64,000 nucleotides of DNA from positions 1,488,001-1,552,000 of the forward strand of contig JANFAH010000009.1 of assembly GCA_024663395.1 (NCBI GenBank), written 5' to 3'. Position 1 is the stretch's first letter. Each line of letters starts with the position of its first letter. Below, piece after piece: positions 35,154 through 47,517 of this stretch. The notes under the pieces are model-generated. The model ran no database searches. It was not told the origin of the DNA and saw nothing but the letters and a program-made list of their open reading frames with translations. Source of the DNA: Pisolithus tinctorius. Its lineage: Eukaryota; Basidiomycota; Agaricomycetes; Boletales; Pisolithaceae. The position numbers and the translations under genes are program-made.

Positions 35154-35163
35154 GTCAGTGATG
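35154..35163. repeat. KDZ target site duplication, left copy
   Basis: GTCAGTGATG here is repeated at 53266-53275. Removing the insert plus one copy restores the gag reading frame (SHVSDGTDPLDP). Zisupton-class elements make 8-bp duplications, so part of the 10 bp may be chance or element sequence. Confidence 0.7.
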
Positions 35164-35170
35164 CACATAG

Positions 35171-35263
35171 TGTAGTCATGCTTAGTCACAACATATGGGT
35201 AGCCCGCGCACCAAATTACCATTACTCTTATAAAGCCCGGTGCGGGCCCATCAAATTAATTAA
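35171..35263 (+). repeat. KDZ terminal inverted repeat, left
   Basis: Pairs with 53170-53261 on the other strand over about 92 bp (shared blocks include GCTTAGTCACAAC, CCAAATTACCATTACTC and TCAAATTAATTAA), with about a dozen differences and one 1-bp gap. Confidence 0.85.
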
Positions 35264-37265
35264 ACCATGACACATAAACAGGCCTGAGGACCAGAGTGAC
35301 GGCAACATGAGAGCGGGCCCATGACAGAGTTGTCACAACTATGTGCGGGCCCATCTGGCATCTGGGGGATGCGGCGTCGCAACAAATGGACGGGCCCATC
35401 ACATATGACATCGGAACGAATAGATGGGCCCGTCGATGGTTTGATTAGCCAGATCACAACATGAGTACCGGCCCGTCCAGCATATGGCAGACAGTGTTGC
35501 ATCAAATGGATGGGCCCATGCATCATATCTTGGATTAAGCTGCATCAGATGGGCAGCACGAGGGTCGGATTATGCATTATGCCGCATGATATGGACGGGC
35601 CCGTCGCCATGCCGTGGATAATGCGGAATCGAACGGACGGGACCGTCAAGAGTATGATCTGGAGGATCAACAGATAACGACAGGCCCATCATCATGTCGT
35701 GGATGATGTTGCATCAAATGAACGGGCCCGGCGATGGTATGGTCAGGCAGATCAACAGAGGAAGACGGGCCCGTCCGTCATATCCATGTATTATTATGCA
35801 TCTCATAGACGGGCCCATCACCACGGCATGGATTATATCGAATCAAATAGACAGGTCCGTTGATGGTATGATCAAGCAACCGCTACATAAAGGCGAGCCC
35901 GTCCGTCATATCAATGTATTATGACGCATCGTATAGATGGGCCTGTCGCCATGGCATGGATAATGTCGCATGAAATGGATGGCCCCCTCGATGGTATTGT
36001 CTGGCAGAAAAATACATAAGAATGGGCCCGTAAGCATGTAATAATAAGATTGCGAAGAATGAACAGGCCCGTCGATTGCATGGTCAGGAATATCAACGCA
36101 TACACACGGGCCCGTCGGCCATATCCATAGATTATGACGCATCATATAGACGGGCCGGTCACCATGGTGTGGATAATGTCGCATCAAACGGACGGGCCAG
36201 TCGATGGAATTATCGGGCAGATAAACACAAAACATAAGGATGGGCCCTTAATCATGTCATGAATAAGATCGTGAAGAATGAACAGGCCCATCGATGGCAT
36301 GCACAGGCATATCAACACATACACACGGGCCCATTGGCCAAATCCATAGATTATGACGCATCATATAGACGGGCCCATCACCATGGCACGGATAGTGTCG
36401 CATCAAACGGACGGGCCCGTCGATGGAATTATCGGGCAGATAAACACAACACATAAGGATGGGCCCTTAATCATGTCATGAATAAGATCGCGAAGAATGA
36501 ACAGGCCCATCGATGGCATGCACAGGCATATCAACACATACACACGGGCCCGTCGGCTATATCCGTAGATTATGACGCATCATATAGATGGGCCCGTCAC
36601 CATGGCACGGATAGTGTCGCATCAAACGGACGGGCCCGTCGATGGAATTATCGGGCAGATAAACACAACACATAGGGATGGGCCCTTAATCATGCCGTGA
36701 ATAAGATCGCGAAGAATGAACAGGCCTGTCAATGGCATGCAAAGGCATATCAACGCATACACACGGGCCCGTCCACCATATCCGTAGATTATGACGCTTC
36801 ATATACACGGGCCCGTCGCAAAGGCATGGATAATATCGCATTACATGGACGGGCCTGTCGATGGTGTCATCTGGCATATCACCCCATAGGGATGGGCTGG
36901 TAACTATGTCATGGAAACAGTCGGATCGAATAAACAGACCCTGCGATGGTGCGATTGCTGAGATGGACACGTAAAGACAGGACCTTCTGCCATATCCACG
37001 AACTATGATGCATCATATAGATGGGGCAGTCATCATGCCATAGATCATGTCGTAACAAATGGATGGGCCAGACGATGGCATCATCACGCAGATCAACAGA
37101 TAGAGATGGGCAGATAACTACATCGTGAATAACGTCGATCAGAAGCACGGACCAGTCAATAGTAGATTAGGCAGATCAATCCATAAGGACGGGCCATTCC
37201 GAGACATCCAGGTATTATGACACATCATAACGATGGGCCCGTCGCCACATCAAGGGAAATACCGT
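35264..37265. repeat. left subterminal array of GGGCCC palindromes
   Basis: Dozens of units centred on GACGGGCCCGTC or close variants (ATGGGCCCATC, ACGGGCCCATC), spaced roughly 40-60 bp. Between about 36.04 and 36.9 kb the array is organised as a higher-order tandem repeat of 219 bp (starts near 36259, 36478 and 36697). Open frames in it are by-products of the repeat period. Likely transposase-binding or regulatory repeats; inferred from position. Confidence 0.8.
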
Positions 37266-37604
37266 ATGAAACGTATGGGACCATCAGTCACACAGGGGAT
37301 AACGTCAGGATACATGACACGAAGATATTCTTGCTGCTCTGAGCGAGTATAAGTGGTATTCCATGTGTTCCGTCGGAGGGTGCATCCCGTTCACTGGACG
37401 GCAGGCATAATAAAATGATGCCTCAACTTTGAGAACGGAATGCATATCCTGACGTGTTCACAAATCTATATCAATTGCTGGCAAATAATGTGTAATATGA
37501 TTGTACTGTGATCTATCTTTTCCGTGTTGTAGCAAACGGGGCATTACATGTTGAAGTAGATACTCCGTGGGAACGTTACAGGTAACAACAAACACAAAGT
37601 ACAC
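37266..37604. other. spacer and probable promoter of the first KDZ cargo gene
   Basis: AT-richer, free of the GGGCCC repeats, no coding signal. Confidence 0.3.
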
Positions 37605-40107
37605 ATGCGGAACTTACACATCGCATCTTCCATTGGCATTATTTCCCGCAAAGTACCTCAGACCAACAACTTTGTCCCTACCTGCGTCCATCTCAACAGC
37701 GCAATGAAGACCTACACAAAACACGATGAACTCGCATCCGCAGCGAAGTCAATCGTCGAAATCATCGAGCAGAAAGTCCACGGAACGAAGGACTACGCTG
37801 ACAAGCCGAGGTTTGCAGCATGGAAGGACGCTGTGAGAAGGGTGGCGGAAGTAGTGGTAAGTCCGAATATCATCTCGCACATCGCACTGCTGATGAATAT
37901 AGGATTCCGTGCGCAACATTGCGAGGATAACACACGAGATCCCACTCACCATCATTGCGGCCGAAAGGTTCTGCAAATGGCACAAAAGGGTTGGATGGGA
38001 GACTGAAGGTCACCCATTCCTGAAGTGGAGACTAATCACGCACCCAGACAAGGCCTACTTCAACGACCATCCGTGGCTCCAGACCGTCGAAAGGCGCTTC
38101 GACTTGCAGCGCACTGGCTTCCAGACATCCGCCTTCCCGCCTGCTGCACAACCGTCGTCGGAAACACTGCTGGAGGCCGCGATTTGTAAAGGGAAAGAAA
38201 AAGCTTCCGATGCTGAAGTGAAGGCAATGATTAAAGACGACAATGGAGAGGATGAACTGGTGGATGAGGATGCAGAGATGGGTGGGGATACGATTGACTA
38301 CGAGCATGCTCGGGGATGGCAATCGACGCGACAAGGAGCCGCTTCTGGCTCACGCCAGTCCAATCATTGGTCTCGGACGCCAAAACCGAAATTGGTCAAG
38401 CACGAGGAAGTTGATGAGTTGGATGAGGAGAATCATGATGAGGACACAGCCATGGACATGCCAGGTACGTCTAGCTGTCCAACGCCTCGATCAACAAGTC
38501 GAGGCAGGAGTCGAACTGGCGATCGGGTCCAGCCAGCCACAGACCCGTCTGGCCCAACGGCAGCACCCAGCGAAAATCGTTGCGACAAGTGCACCAATGC
38601 CAACGTGCCCTGCATTCACAAACCAAAAGGTGCATGTCAGCGATGCAAAAAACATAAGATCAAGTGCACGTTTGCAACACCCCGTCCGACCAAAGACAAA
38701 ACACTTGCCACTCCCTCACGACGGAATCCCTCCCGTGCATGAAGCAAGAAAAGGTCTCACAGCAGCTCGTCCCCTGACGATGAAGATGCTAACAATGATG
38801 ATGACGAGGACTACACGACGGGCCACCCACAGAAGAAACCTCGCACCTCCAACAATGCAGGCAAACTTCCTCCACAAAGCTGGTCCCGCCCAGTTGTAAT
38901 GATACCGCAGGGACGGCCAGGTAAGTAGGTGCACCCATTCCAGCAGAACTGAATTGATAAGTCCCACGTCAGTAATCCGTCTCCCAGCGAGGTCGGCTCC
39001 AAATCCCACTCAAGGCTCTCGTTCCGAAAGCGACCAGCGTAGCCGGATAACTACTCCAGCGGCTGGACCATCCACCATCGCAGCTCCAAGAGGAACAGAT
39101 CGTACGTTGGGCTTCCTCGATTCATAACGAGTTTGAAATATCTGACATGTAATCAAAATACGGCACCCAATTCTCCTCCCCTCCCATCAGTCCCCAACCC
39201 ACCATCTGCTCCTATGCCTCAGCGACAACCATCGTCGCTATTCGAAGTCAACGTCCGCGAAGAGCTCAACCAACTCTTTCAATTCCGTGACACAATGTCA
39301 GTGCAAATGCTGCAAGTGAAAACGAGGTTGAATGCTGTCAATGGTCATCGACAAGCCGCTACACCTGGCCTAGTCGAAGAACGGATGCGAACAATGGCTG
39401 ATGACGTTGCAGAGGTGACATCCCGTCAAACGTCGACTGAGAAGAAGGTAGACAAGACTGTTAGGCAGATGGCGGATCAATATGTGGCTTTGGCATCACG
39501 TCAGACATTGTCGGAACAAAAGTTGGACAGTGCCATTCGGGCCATCGATGCTTTGCGGTTGGAAGTCGTCGCATTAGCTGCGGGTCGACTACCGCCTCCT
39601 GATGATCCAACATCTGGACTCATCGCACCACCTCCCCCAAGTGAAGATGGGAACGATGCGATGGAAGGTTCCCAACATTGTGGCGATGATGAGATGGGCG
39701 GATTGGAAGATGACCTGGCCGTTGGGTCCATGGTGACGCAAGAGGCCCAATTCGATCAAGGGCAATCACAGGATGTTGGCGCAAGGAACAACAGCGGAAT
39801 GGAAGGAAATGGCAGAGATGGGCAGCTGCAACCAGGTGCATCGCGAGTCACAGCAACAGCCTCGATGATCCCGAACATTCGCTGCGAAGCTCCGCCCGAG
39901 GCGTCGCAAACCAGATCAGATGTCGCTGGGCCGACTAACGAGGGACTTCAGCTAGGTAAGAGTGCGGTATACTCATATCATGGAAGGACTGACCTGGAAG
40001 ATCGACCAGTGGGGATGGAATGGCAGCACCAGAGCGAGGATGTTGGTACACTGGGTGGCTACATCCAAGGTGTATTCAGCGATACAGAGTGCCCCCCCTC
40101 ACAGTAG
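37605..40107 (+). pseudogene. KDZ cargo gene 1: zinc-cluster and coiled-coil protein with in-frame TGA
   Basis: Exons 37605..37856, 37903..38920, 38973..39101 and 39191..40107 keep one frame (about 771 residues) except for a TGA at 38740-38742 (about codon 364), after which coding clearly continues (KKRSHSSSSPDDEDAN). Features: an N-terminal folded region (LITHPDKAYFNDHPWLQ), acidic and serine-rich stretches, a cysteine cluster CDKCTNANVPC ... CQRCKKHKIKC resembling a Zn2Cys6-like or knuckle motif, then a long coiled coil (from NVREELNQLFQFRD to AIRAIDALRLEV). Such a protein could bind DNA or the element's ends; that is inference. If the TGA is real, only the N-terminal half with the cysteine cluster is made. 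Confidence 0.65.
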
Positions 40108-40326
40108 ACAGACATCATTGCTATTACGATACCCGCCTTCTGTATTGTCATATCCTGACAATTCCATATTGCTTCCATTTCAGTACCATTGGGAAGATAT
40201 GCTCTGATCGCAGGATGGTGAAGATTGCTTAAGTCTGCTATGGACGTCCCCAACTGCAATATAATTACAATCGATGAACTGAACGTGAATTGTTACATTG
40301 AATGACAGACACTCGTCTGACTATGG

Positions 40327-43300
40327 CTAAGTATCGCTAGAGGAAATATCCATCGAAGTTAGGATGTTCTTCAAGTTCATGTTCTGCTGTTTCAACTGAG
40401 CGTGTTCCAAAAGCCTCTCATACACTGCTATCTGCCTCGCAGCGTAACAGCTAGCGCCAAGCTCTGCAGATTGCGCCCGGCGGGTCCGCCATTGGATGGC
40501 TCAATGATTGAAGAAATTGATAGTCCATTGGAATTCGGCCGTCAACAATTCCTCCTCTTCCGACCAACGGTCTCGCACTGCTTTCGCTCGAAGCCAATGA
40601 GTCCGGTAAACTGTTTGTAAAGTCAATATCAATCTATATGTAGATAGATGAAATACATACATTCTGACATCCAAGTGATGGATTCCATATCTGTCGGAAC
40701 GTCAATGGACCAAAACCACGGCAAATTGCTCGCCCAGTGTGCATGTGCATTCTGATTTATGACGGCTGTGGTGATGGTGAGATCCGTTGTCTGCAATTGC
40801 TGGTAACGGGTAAGGGTCTCGGCACTCGCACCGAGAACGACCATCGCCTTTCGGCATTGTTTGTATATTGTGGCTTGCTTCCGAACCGCTCCGTTGATTG
40901 TATGGATCGCGTCCCATGCGCGCATTTTCATACTATAGCTTTTGGAATGTCGCACCACATTCCGGAAGATCACAGCCTTGTCCACCAATGCAAGCCTAAG
41001 CCCATTAAGCGCATCATTGGCTTGACCGATCCGAAGCCTCAGCTCCATATCATGAAGATGGCCTAAGTTGGAGGAATGGAAAGCATCAATGCCCAAGTTC
41101 GATGGAAGCGGCAACATGGTTATCCCTCCAAGGTCAGTGGTATCGGCAGCGAGCGTTTCATCAGAGCTTCCGTTTGGGTCGTCTGCATCCGATAGATATC
41201 CGTCAGACATGGACGAACCGTCCAGAATTTCATTTTCTCCCTCATTGATTGGATTCAAATCAACTCCCAGCTCTTGCTGTAGACCGATGTATATGGCGGA
41301 ATCTGCAATAAAGCCAGACCGCTCCGACAATAAGCGTTCCTTGCGTTGTGCAAATGCCAATCTTTTCAATTCTGGGGCATTTGCACCGACATTGTGACGA
41401 TCAATGCGCAATGTGATTGCCGCTTCTTCCAGCCTGAGACCGCGAGCAAGCCAACTTCCCATGCCACGGTGCACTCTGCTTGGTGGGATATTGTTCAATA
41501 ATTCCAGTTCGACGGCATGGACTGTTGGGGCTAATGAATAGTTAAGATTTGTTGGGAAAGGAGGAGCAGATGTGCAGCTCACCCTTTTTCATTTGCACTT
41601 CAAAGATATCCATGGCAGAGGCATCAACCATGCGGTCTCTGAAGGCCACTTGCTCTTGGTAGCTCCATGTCTCATGTTGTTTCGCAGACAATGCCTCATC
41701 CAACGACTTGAATGCCCTTTTTGCCATATCCGCCGCCACCTTCACGGTTGTCAATTTCCGTATCAAACTATCAGCTAAACAAGAATGGTCAGGGAGCACA
41801 GCGCATGCATAGAAGCTCATACCCATGCAAATCATCTTCATGAAGTTGCAATCACTCATTTGAAAATCCAACAGCTCCTGGCGGTGCGGCGAACTCATAC
41901 CCCGGGCCGAAGTGGATGCGACGTTCAGTAACGACCACAAGGTCTCGATGATTTCGCCATCTACCCATCCAGCACCCTGCATGAATAAGGGAGCATGGCG
42001 GGCATAGCATTCCTGTTTGTGGCCATGCACATGCCAGATTCCGATTCCCGGCATAATCTGCATTGAATTGGGGATGTCAATGAAGGTGCTATTTCCGACC
42101 CGCTTGCGTAGATTGGTCATGTATGAGCAATTAATGTCATAGAAACATAGCACACAGTTGATTCCTGCCATGTTGTAACTCAGTGCATTCGCCAATGAGT
42201 AATCCATGTTTAACTGCCTGAACTTCCGTGAGCGGGAGGCGCATGATTGATACGATATCCTACCTTTCGCCCTTTTGGAAGTTGACAACAGAGTGTGGGT
42301 AAAAACACCCGTGCCGGGCGCAAGCCGTTGCACCAATTCCCGTAGAGTGAAGTCTGCCCCATTGGGCATTGGCCTGATTGATTGCCTTATGATTGTTGCA
42401 TGCAGATTTCTAGGAAGGGCATGAGTAATTGAATGGCGAAAGCGGTCCGAAAATTGTACCTCCGCGATGTGGGGGGTGCCCTTCACGTATGCCCGATACT
42501 CCAGATCCGTCACCATGTATCCGTGGCCGTCCATCAACCACACCTGATCTTCTGGGCGCCTGTCGTGCATATGTTCGGCTTTGAAGTTTCCATCCATCAC
42601 CAACGTGCGGGTATATCTCCAGCTTCGGAAGGTTAATGACGGAGATCAGCCGAATCCCACAACTTACTGATCCAGATCTTCCACCGGGTCGACATTGATC
42701 CCAGGTTGCAGACATGTTGCACAAAATAACCCCAGGTCACCTTTCTTAGGAGCCTTCTCTCGTCCAAGGAAGCTGTTCCATTTCAACAGTTTGAGGAGTC
42801 GCCATTGCTGTGCAACTTGCAGCAACTCGCGGTATCTGTCCTGGTGATATTACTGCTTCAGATGGCCTGGAATCGACCATCGCGGCTCAACGACTTACTG
42901 GAACTAGGTGAGGAAAGACACCCGAAGACACCCGTCGCAGTTTTGAATAATAGTTCATCCCGGACGTCCCACATTCCAGGTTGTCTCTCACAAAGTCATC
43001 CAAGACAGCAAATGTAAATGCCGTACTTGGTTTTTCAAACGTAGCAGGAAATAACTTGGCTCGCAGCAACTGTACCTGGAGGCTTTCTGCAGCTTCGCAC
43101 TGGCACCAATGCATTGCGATGAAGTGCACCCCAGTCACATCGACGACGGTGAGATATTTCGACCCGACGGGCCGACGCATGTTGGGCGGAACATCATCAA
43201 AGTCTTCCCATTCACGGGCATTCATTTGGGCAGGCCCTCCAGTGCCATTCGCATGTGATGGAGCTGAATGGCAAGCCGATCTGTTGTGCCCGAGGTGCAG

Positions 43301-43959
43301 CTGAGCGCCAGTCTGAGTCCGCTCTGTAAACATAATGCCAAGTAATGAAGGCATGTCTCACCATGTGGAGTGCTGATTCCTCGAAGAATTCTCCATTCCA
43401 GTGTTGCACTCTGTGGAAAAGCAAGCATTGGTGAGTCATCCTACAGCAGTCCCTGCAGTACATGGGCTGGTGCAAGCAATCTGCACATCTGTACAACCCT
43501 TCCGTTCCACAACTTATGCAGTTCCGTGGGTTAGGAGGTGCTTCCAGCTCCAAAAGGACCTTCATGAACTCCTCTTTGTGAGGAAGCCATTCCCAGATAT
43601 AATCATTCTGGGTCTGAGAGCGGAAGTGAGCTTGGGTTGTTGCATGAAGGATCTCTAGGTACCATTTTTCGCGGTAACCGTAATGGCTCTACAGAAGGAG
43701 CATTGTTATCATGTTGCATGTCGAGTGCATCTTCCACAGTATGCATGTGGTGTTTGGAAGGCGATTGGGAATGCTTGGATGGTGAAGAGTGGGGTGAATG
43801 GACAGTGGAGGCGGCTTGGTGTTGTTCGATTGCGACTTCAACCAATCTCGATCTGTTCCAACCGCTGGTTGTCCGAGTTTTGACTTCTAGTTGCTTGACC
43901 CGATGGCCAGCCGTACGCCCGATCATTCTCATTCGCTTTCCTGTGCTGTGTTTGGCCAT
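40327..43959 (-). pseudogene. KDZ transposase, CxC2 type, with in-frame TGA near the C-terminus
   Basis: Nine exons on the minus strand: 43959..43663, 43613..43362, 43321..42899, 42840..42668, 42622..42460, 42409..42264, 42217..41583, 41530..40661 and 40610..40501 (1,022 residues to the TGA). Blocks: a basic N-terminus, the CxC2 cysteine cluster (CISCGTEGLYRCADCLHQ, YCRDCC), VMDGNFKAEHM (catalytic strand), ATACARHGCF, MDYSLANAL, LCFYDINCSY, GIGIWHVHGHKQEC and WVDGEIIETLWSLLN, with family-typical C-terminal GQANDALNGLRL. A TGA at 40501-40503 is followed in the same frame by 57 more codons (to 40327) resembling the family's end. The enzyme would cut and insert the element through an RNase H-like fold. 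Confidence 0.88.
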
Positions 43960-44380
43960 CGCTATGTCGTTGATGGTAAGTATGATCAAGTCAGTTGTGG
44001 GTAAGGAGCATCTTAGATATCTTTGACAGAGCTTGACTTTCATTTCAAGATCATAGATCCCATCGTGATGGATCGAATATCCAGTATCAATGCGGAACTG
44101 ATGCTCCCGACCTAAACCCGGGAGGCACTAACCTTTTCGGGCGTGGAGCAGTCAACGGAATGAGTGTGATTGGCTCACCTCACTGATGTCGCAATTAATG
44201 GCTGCTGAAATGCCAACAATGAATGTGGAAACATTGCATAAAGTCGATTACCAAGGCAGGAGATGCAATCGGGACGCAATTTGAACAATGGCATGGATAC
44301 CGTAGCGCCTTGCTTCAGGGTATTATAATACTTATTGTACTAGAGCCAGAAAATACCCTCCTTCCGTTCCAGAAGTCTGA

Positions 44381-46969
44381 ATGGATACACAGTATGACGC
44401 AGAACATGGGTATGATGATTGGGTCCCGATGGATGTTGAAGATGCGAGTAGCATCGTTGCACAAGGCATCAAGCAGTCAGTAACTGGGGATGAGGACCAC
44501 GTAAATTTTGACATAGATGAATTGGAGGTGTTGGTTCGCAGACGGAGCGATTGGAAGGAGTCCGGAAAGACGAAGAAACCCATGATCTTGCAGTCCATAT
44601 TGGGGGAGCTGCACGAATTAGACAAGAACACGGAGTTGTCACATGCAGAAATGCAGCTGAAGGCAGGGGTATGTCGATGCAGCGCTGGATGGGTCTTCCA
44701 AGACTGATAAATAACTTCCAGCTCGTGACCGCTTGGTTGAAGATACCGCTGTGTTCCCGGAAGCCCCGAATTACGCTCCGGGCTGGATACAAGTATTCCG
44801 TGCGGTCAGTCGTTCGGGAATTGTATCACGACCATGTGCAGAAAAAACTCGCTACCATGAGGGAGGATACTGGGGATGAAGAAGGCCCCAAACCAATTGG
44901 GGTCTATCAGCAGGCGCTCACCGCGTTCATACAGGACGACCTCTCCGACAAGCAGTTGGTGGCCGCGCAGGACATAGCTGCTAAATGGAACGGGATGGAA
45001 GGACCCGCTCCCGATATAAAAGCGAAGTGAGTTCTCAGCTGCACAGATTGGCGAAGTGTTTGTGAAATGCTGCGGGTGCTTAGAAACGCAGCAAAATATG
45101 GGTACAAGTATTTCCGCAATTTTGCAGAAGAGATGTGGAGGTATTGCAGCATGCGGGTCGTATGCTTTGCTGGGTGGAAAAATGCAGAAGGTACCGTGGA
45201 GGCATGCACGTGAGTTCCGAAGTCTATCCAATATCATTGTGCAGGTCTAAGCCTTTCCTAGCATGGACTTCAACCGAGATATTGCAGACAGAATGTCGTT
45301 TAATGAGGTTCGGAACCTCGAGGGGTCATGGCGGGATTATCTCGGGGAAGCATTTGAAGAGGATGAGATTTCAAATGATGATGATGATGGCCAGAATGAA
45401 GGAAGCACAAGGAAGAAGGCCGGGACGATCATGAAAGTGGATCCCGTCACTTTGGTGACCAAAGAAGATGGTACAGTATCGATCGGTGAAATTGCAGGTC
45501 TGTCCCGTGATTTACTGCAAAAGACGGTGCGTGGATTCATGACCGCCCACTACAGTGAGTGTCAGATTCCTCGATGTAAGTTTCTCTAATGATCGGCCTC
45601 AAGGACGGACCTGCGGAAAGGCTACTGCAGCCGTGCCGTTCAAACAGCTCGGAGCGCATCAGCAGGAAATGATTGCGACTGAACACCTCCCTGCCAATTT
45701 CTCCTTTACCATTGATCCAAGTCATATGTCGGTTTCAGCAGCTACCGAGCTTTTGAGCTTCTGGCGTCAACGGCAGGCAGTTGACATGGGCAATGTATTT
45801 GCCTTTCAAATGTGGCTGGATCGCTCTGGGACATTGCAGCCTCCAGTGGAGGAAGGCAGAATTCCCCTGCAGATTGCAAGAGACCGGCGATCCAGGTCAC
45901 GGACGCCTGCAACTGCTCGAGCCCAGTCCAAAGCCCCAGCTCAGACGATTCCGAAGTCCGATCAGCAGGGAGAGCAACAGGGCAGAGCAAACACATTCCT
46001 GCGAAATGTCCAGAGCAGTGACGTGGATGCCTTTCCGCAGGCATCTCCTGCCATCTTCGCAGCTGTGGATATGCCTGGACCGAGCCATGATCATCGTCGC
46101 CGGGTCAATAGCAGAGCAAAGTCATCCCACCCAAAACATCTCCATCGCAGGAGCATAGTTCTGGAGACTGACACTGATCATGACGATGACCCACTGGAAG
46201 ATTGGCAGCCCCAGGAAAAGCAGGGTCGTGACGCAACTCCCATTCCGTGCAAGACCATGGCGCAGATTCGGCCTGATGATGAGCATCCGAAAGACACCCG
46301 CCGGGTGCGCAATAAAACTCCATTCCCTGGGAGGGCAATGAAAGCACCCACCATTTTGTATGCCGATGAAGATGCATTCGATTCTGATGAAGTCGACAGA
46401 TCGGAGGCTCTAGGCGCAGCAGACAAATTGCCAACACTGTCCAAAGCGACGGCAGGTTAGTTTCCATGGCATTGGAGCGCTATCGTATTAAGTATTTCAT
46501 AGATGAGATGATTGATTTCACCAGAAAGCTGAAGGATCGGTCTGAGAATCAGGGGGATGATCATTTGCGTAGTGTTCCATTTGCCACGGATGCACCTCAA
46601 AATACATATGGACATCGAGACAAGCGCACGGAGGTAAGGCTGAAGCCATCCTTGAAGAAAGGAGGCCAGGAATGCAGAAACCCTCCGCTTGCCAGACAAG
46701 ATGCAGCCCAACATCATGCTGAAACCACCAGTAACAACCGATGGATGGGCTTACCAAAGCGCAGCGATACGGATACCCAATCTGGACAGAAGAAATTGAC
46801 ACTGAGCAGTAGAGATGGAATGGTGGAGGGCATCTGGAAATCCCCTCGGGTCCGTCGGGCCCCTGCCAGGCCGGATGCAGACGTCCCTTCCCCCCAATTC
46901 AAGCGATCACGGAAGCATACATTGGCGGAGCCAGAGGCTTCTTCGGGCAAGAAGGCAAGGATGCAATGA
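44381..46969 (+). CDS. KDZ cargo gene 2: large hypothetical protein
   Basis: Exons 44381..44668, 44722..45026, 45084..45209, 45262..45554, 45604..46455 and 46503..46969 close in phase and give 776 residues without a stop. The first half looks globular (for example YGYKYFRNFAEEMWRYC and GSWRDYLGEAFEEDE); the second half is Arg/Ser/Pro-rich and probably disordered and nuclear. No catalytic motif recognised. Genes of this build occur beside KDZ transposases in mushroom genomes. Its frame is intact while its neighbours have stops. The exon 1/2 junction is the least certain. Confidence 0.65.
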
Positions 46970-47517
46970 TCCCAGATGTAGTTTTGATCCGAATGTACAT
47001 ATAACATTATAGAGGCGAAGAAATCATAGATTCAACGCAGCCTGTAATGATCATGTTAGGGCCCATCCCCCACTACTGTTACACAGGGCCCCAATCTGTT
47101 TATTTTGACTCACTCGCAACTGTGTCTGCACTCATGCCATTGCCGTGTAGTTGGCGGCGTTTCCCCTGGACTATATGCCAGGCGGCTTGCATTTATCTGT
47201 CATACCGGCCACGGAAACATGACATTTGCGACTCCCACCTCGTGGCAGATGTTCCCACGGTTGGACATTGAACATTGATATTTGGAGCGGCAACGGCTTC
47301 CAATCAGTGAAATCGATTAGCACCCATCCACTATGGCAGACCAATTGCCCCACGGAGTACGCTTCAATCCAGGAGGTTGGGCTCATTCGATTTCATCACA
47401 CAATTCCGTTAATCATTCGTAGTTCGCATTCGCCAAATCGAAGCCAGGGGGGAGGACCCTCCACGATCCGCAGGCCCCTCAAGGAGGGGTCAAAAGGCAG
47501 GAACCATCCGACAGTCC
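46970..47517. other. spacer between cargo genes 2 and 3
   Basis: No convincing coding signal; may hold the promoter or a short first exon of cargo gene 3. Confidence 0.3.

Noticed and set aside
36259..36903. Three similar open frames spaced 219 bp
   Set aside because: They follow the higher-order repeat period and are not separate genes.
35264..37265. Evenly spaced repeats that could suggest a CRISPR array
   Set aside because: The host is a eukaryote, repeats are imperfect palindromes without unique equal-length spacers, and they recur at the other transposon end.
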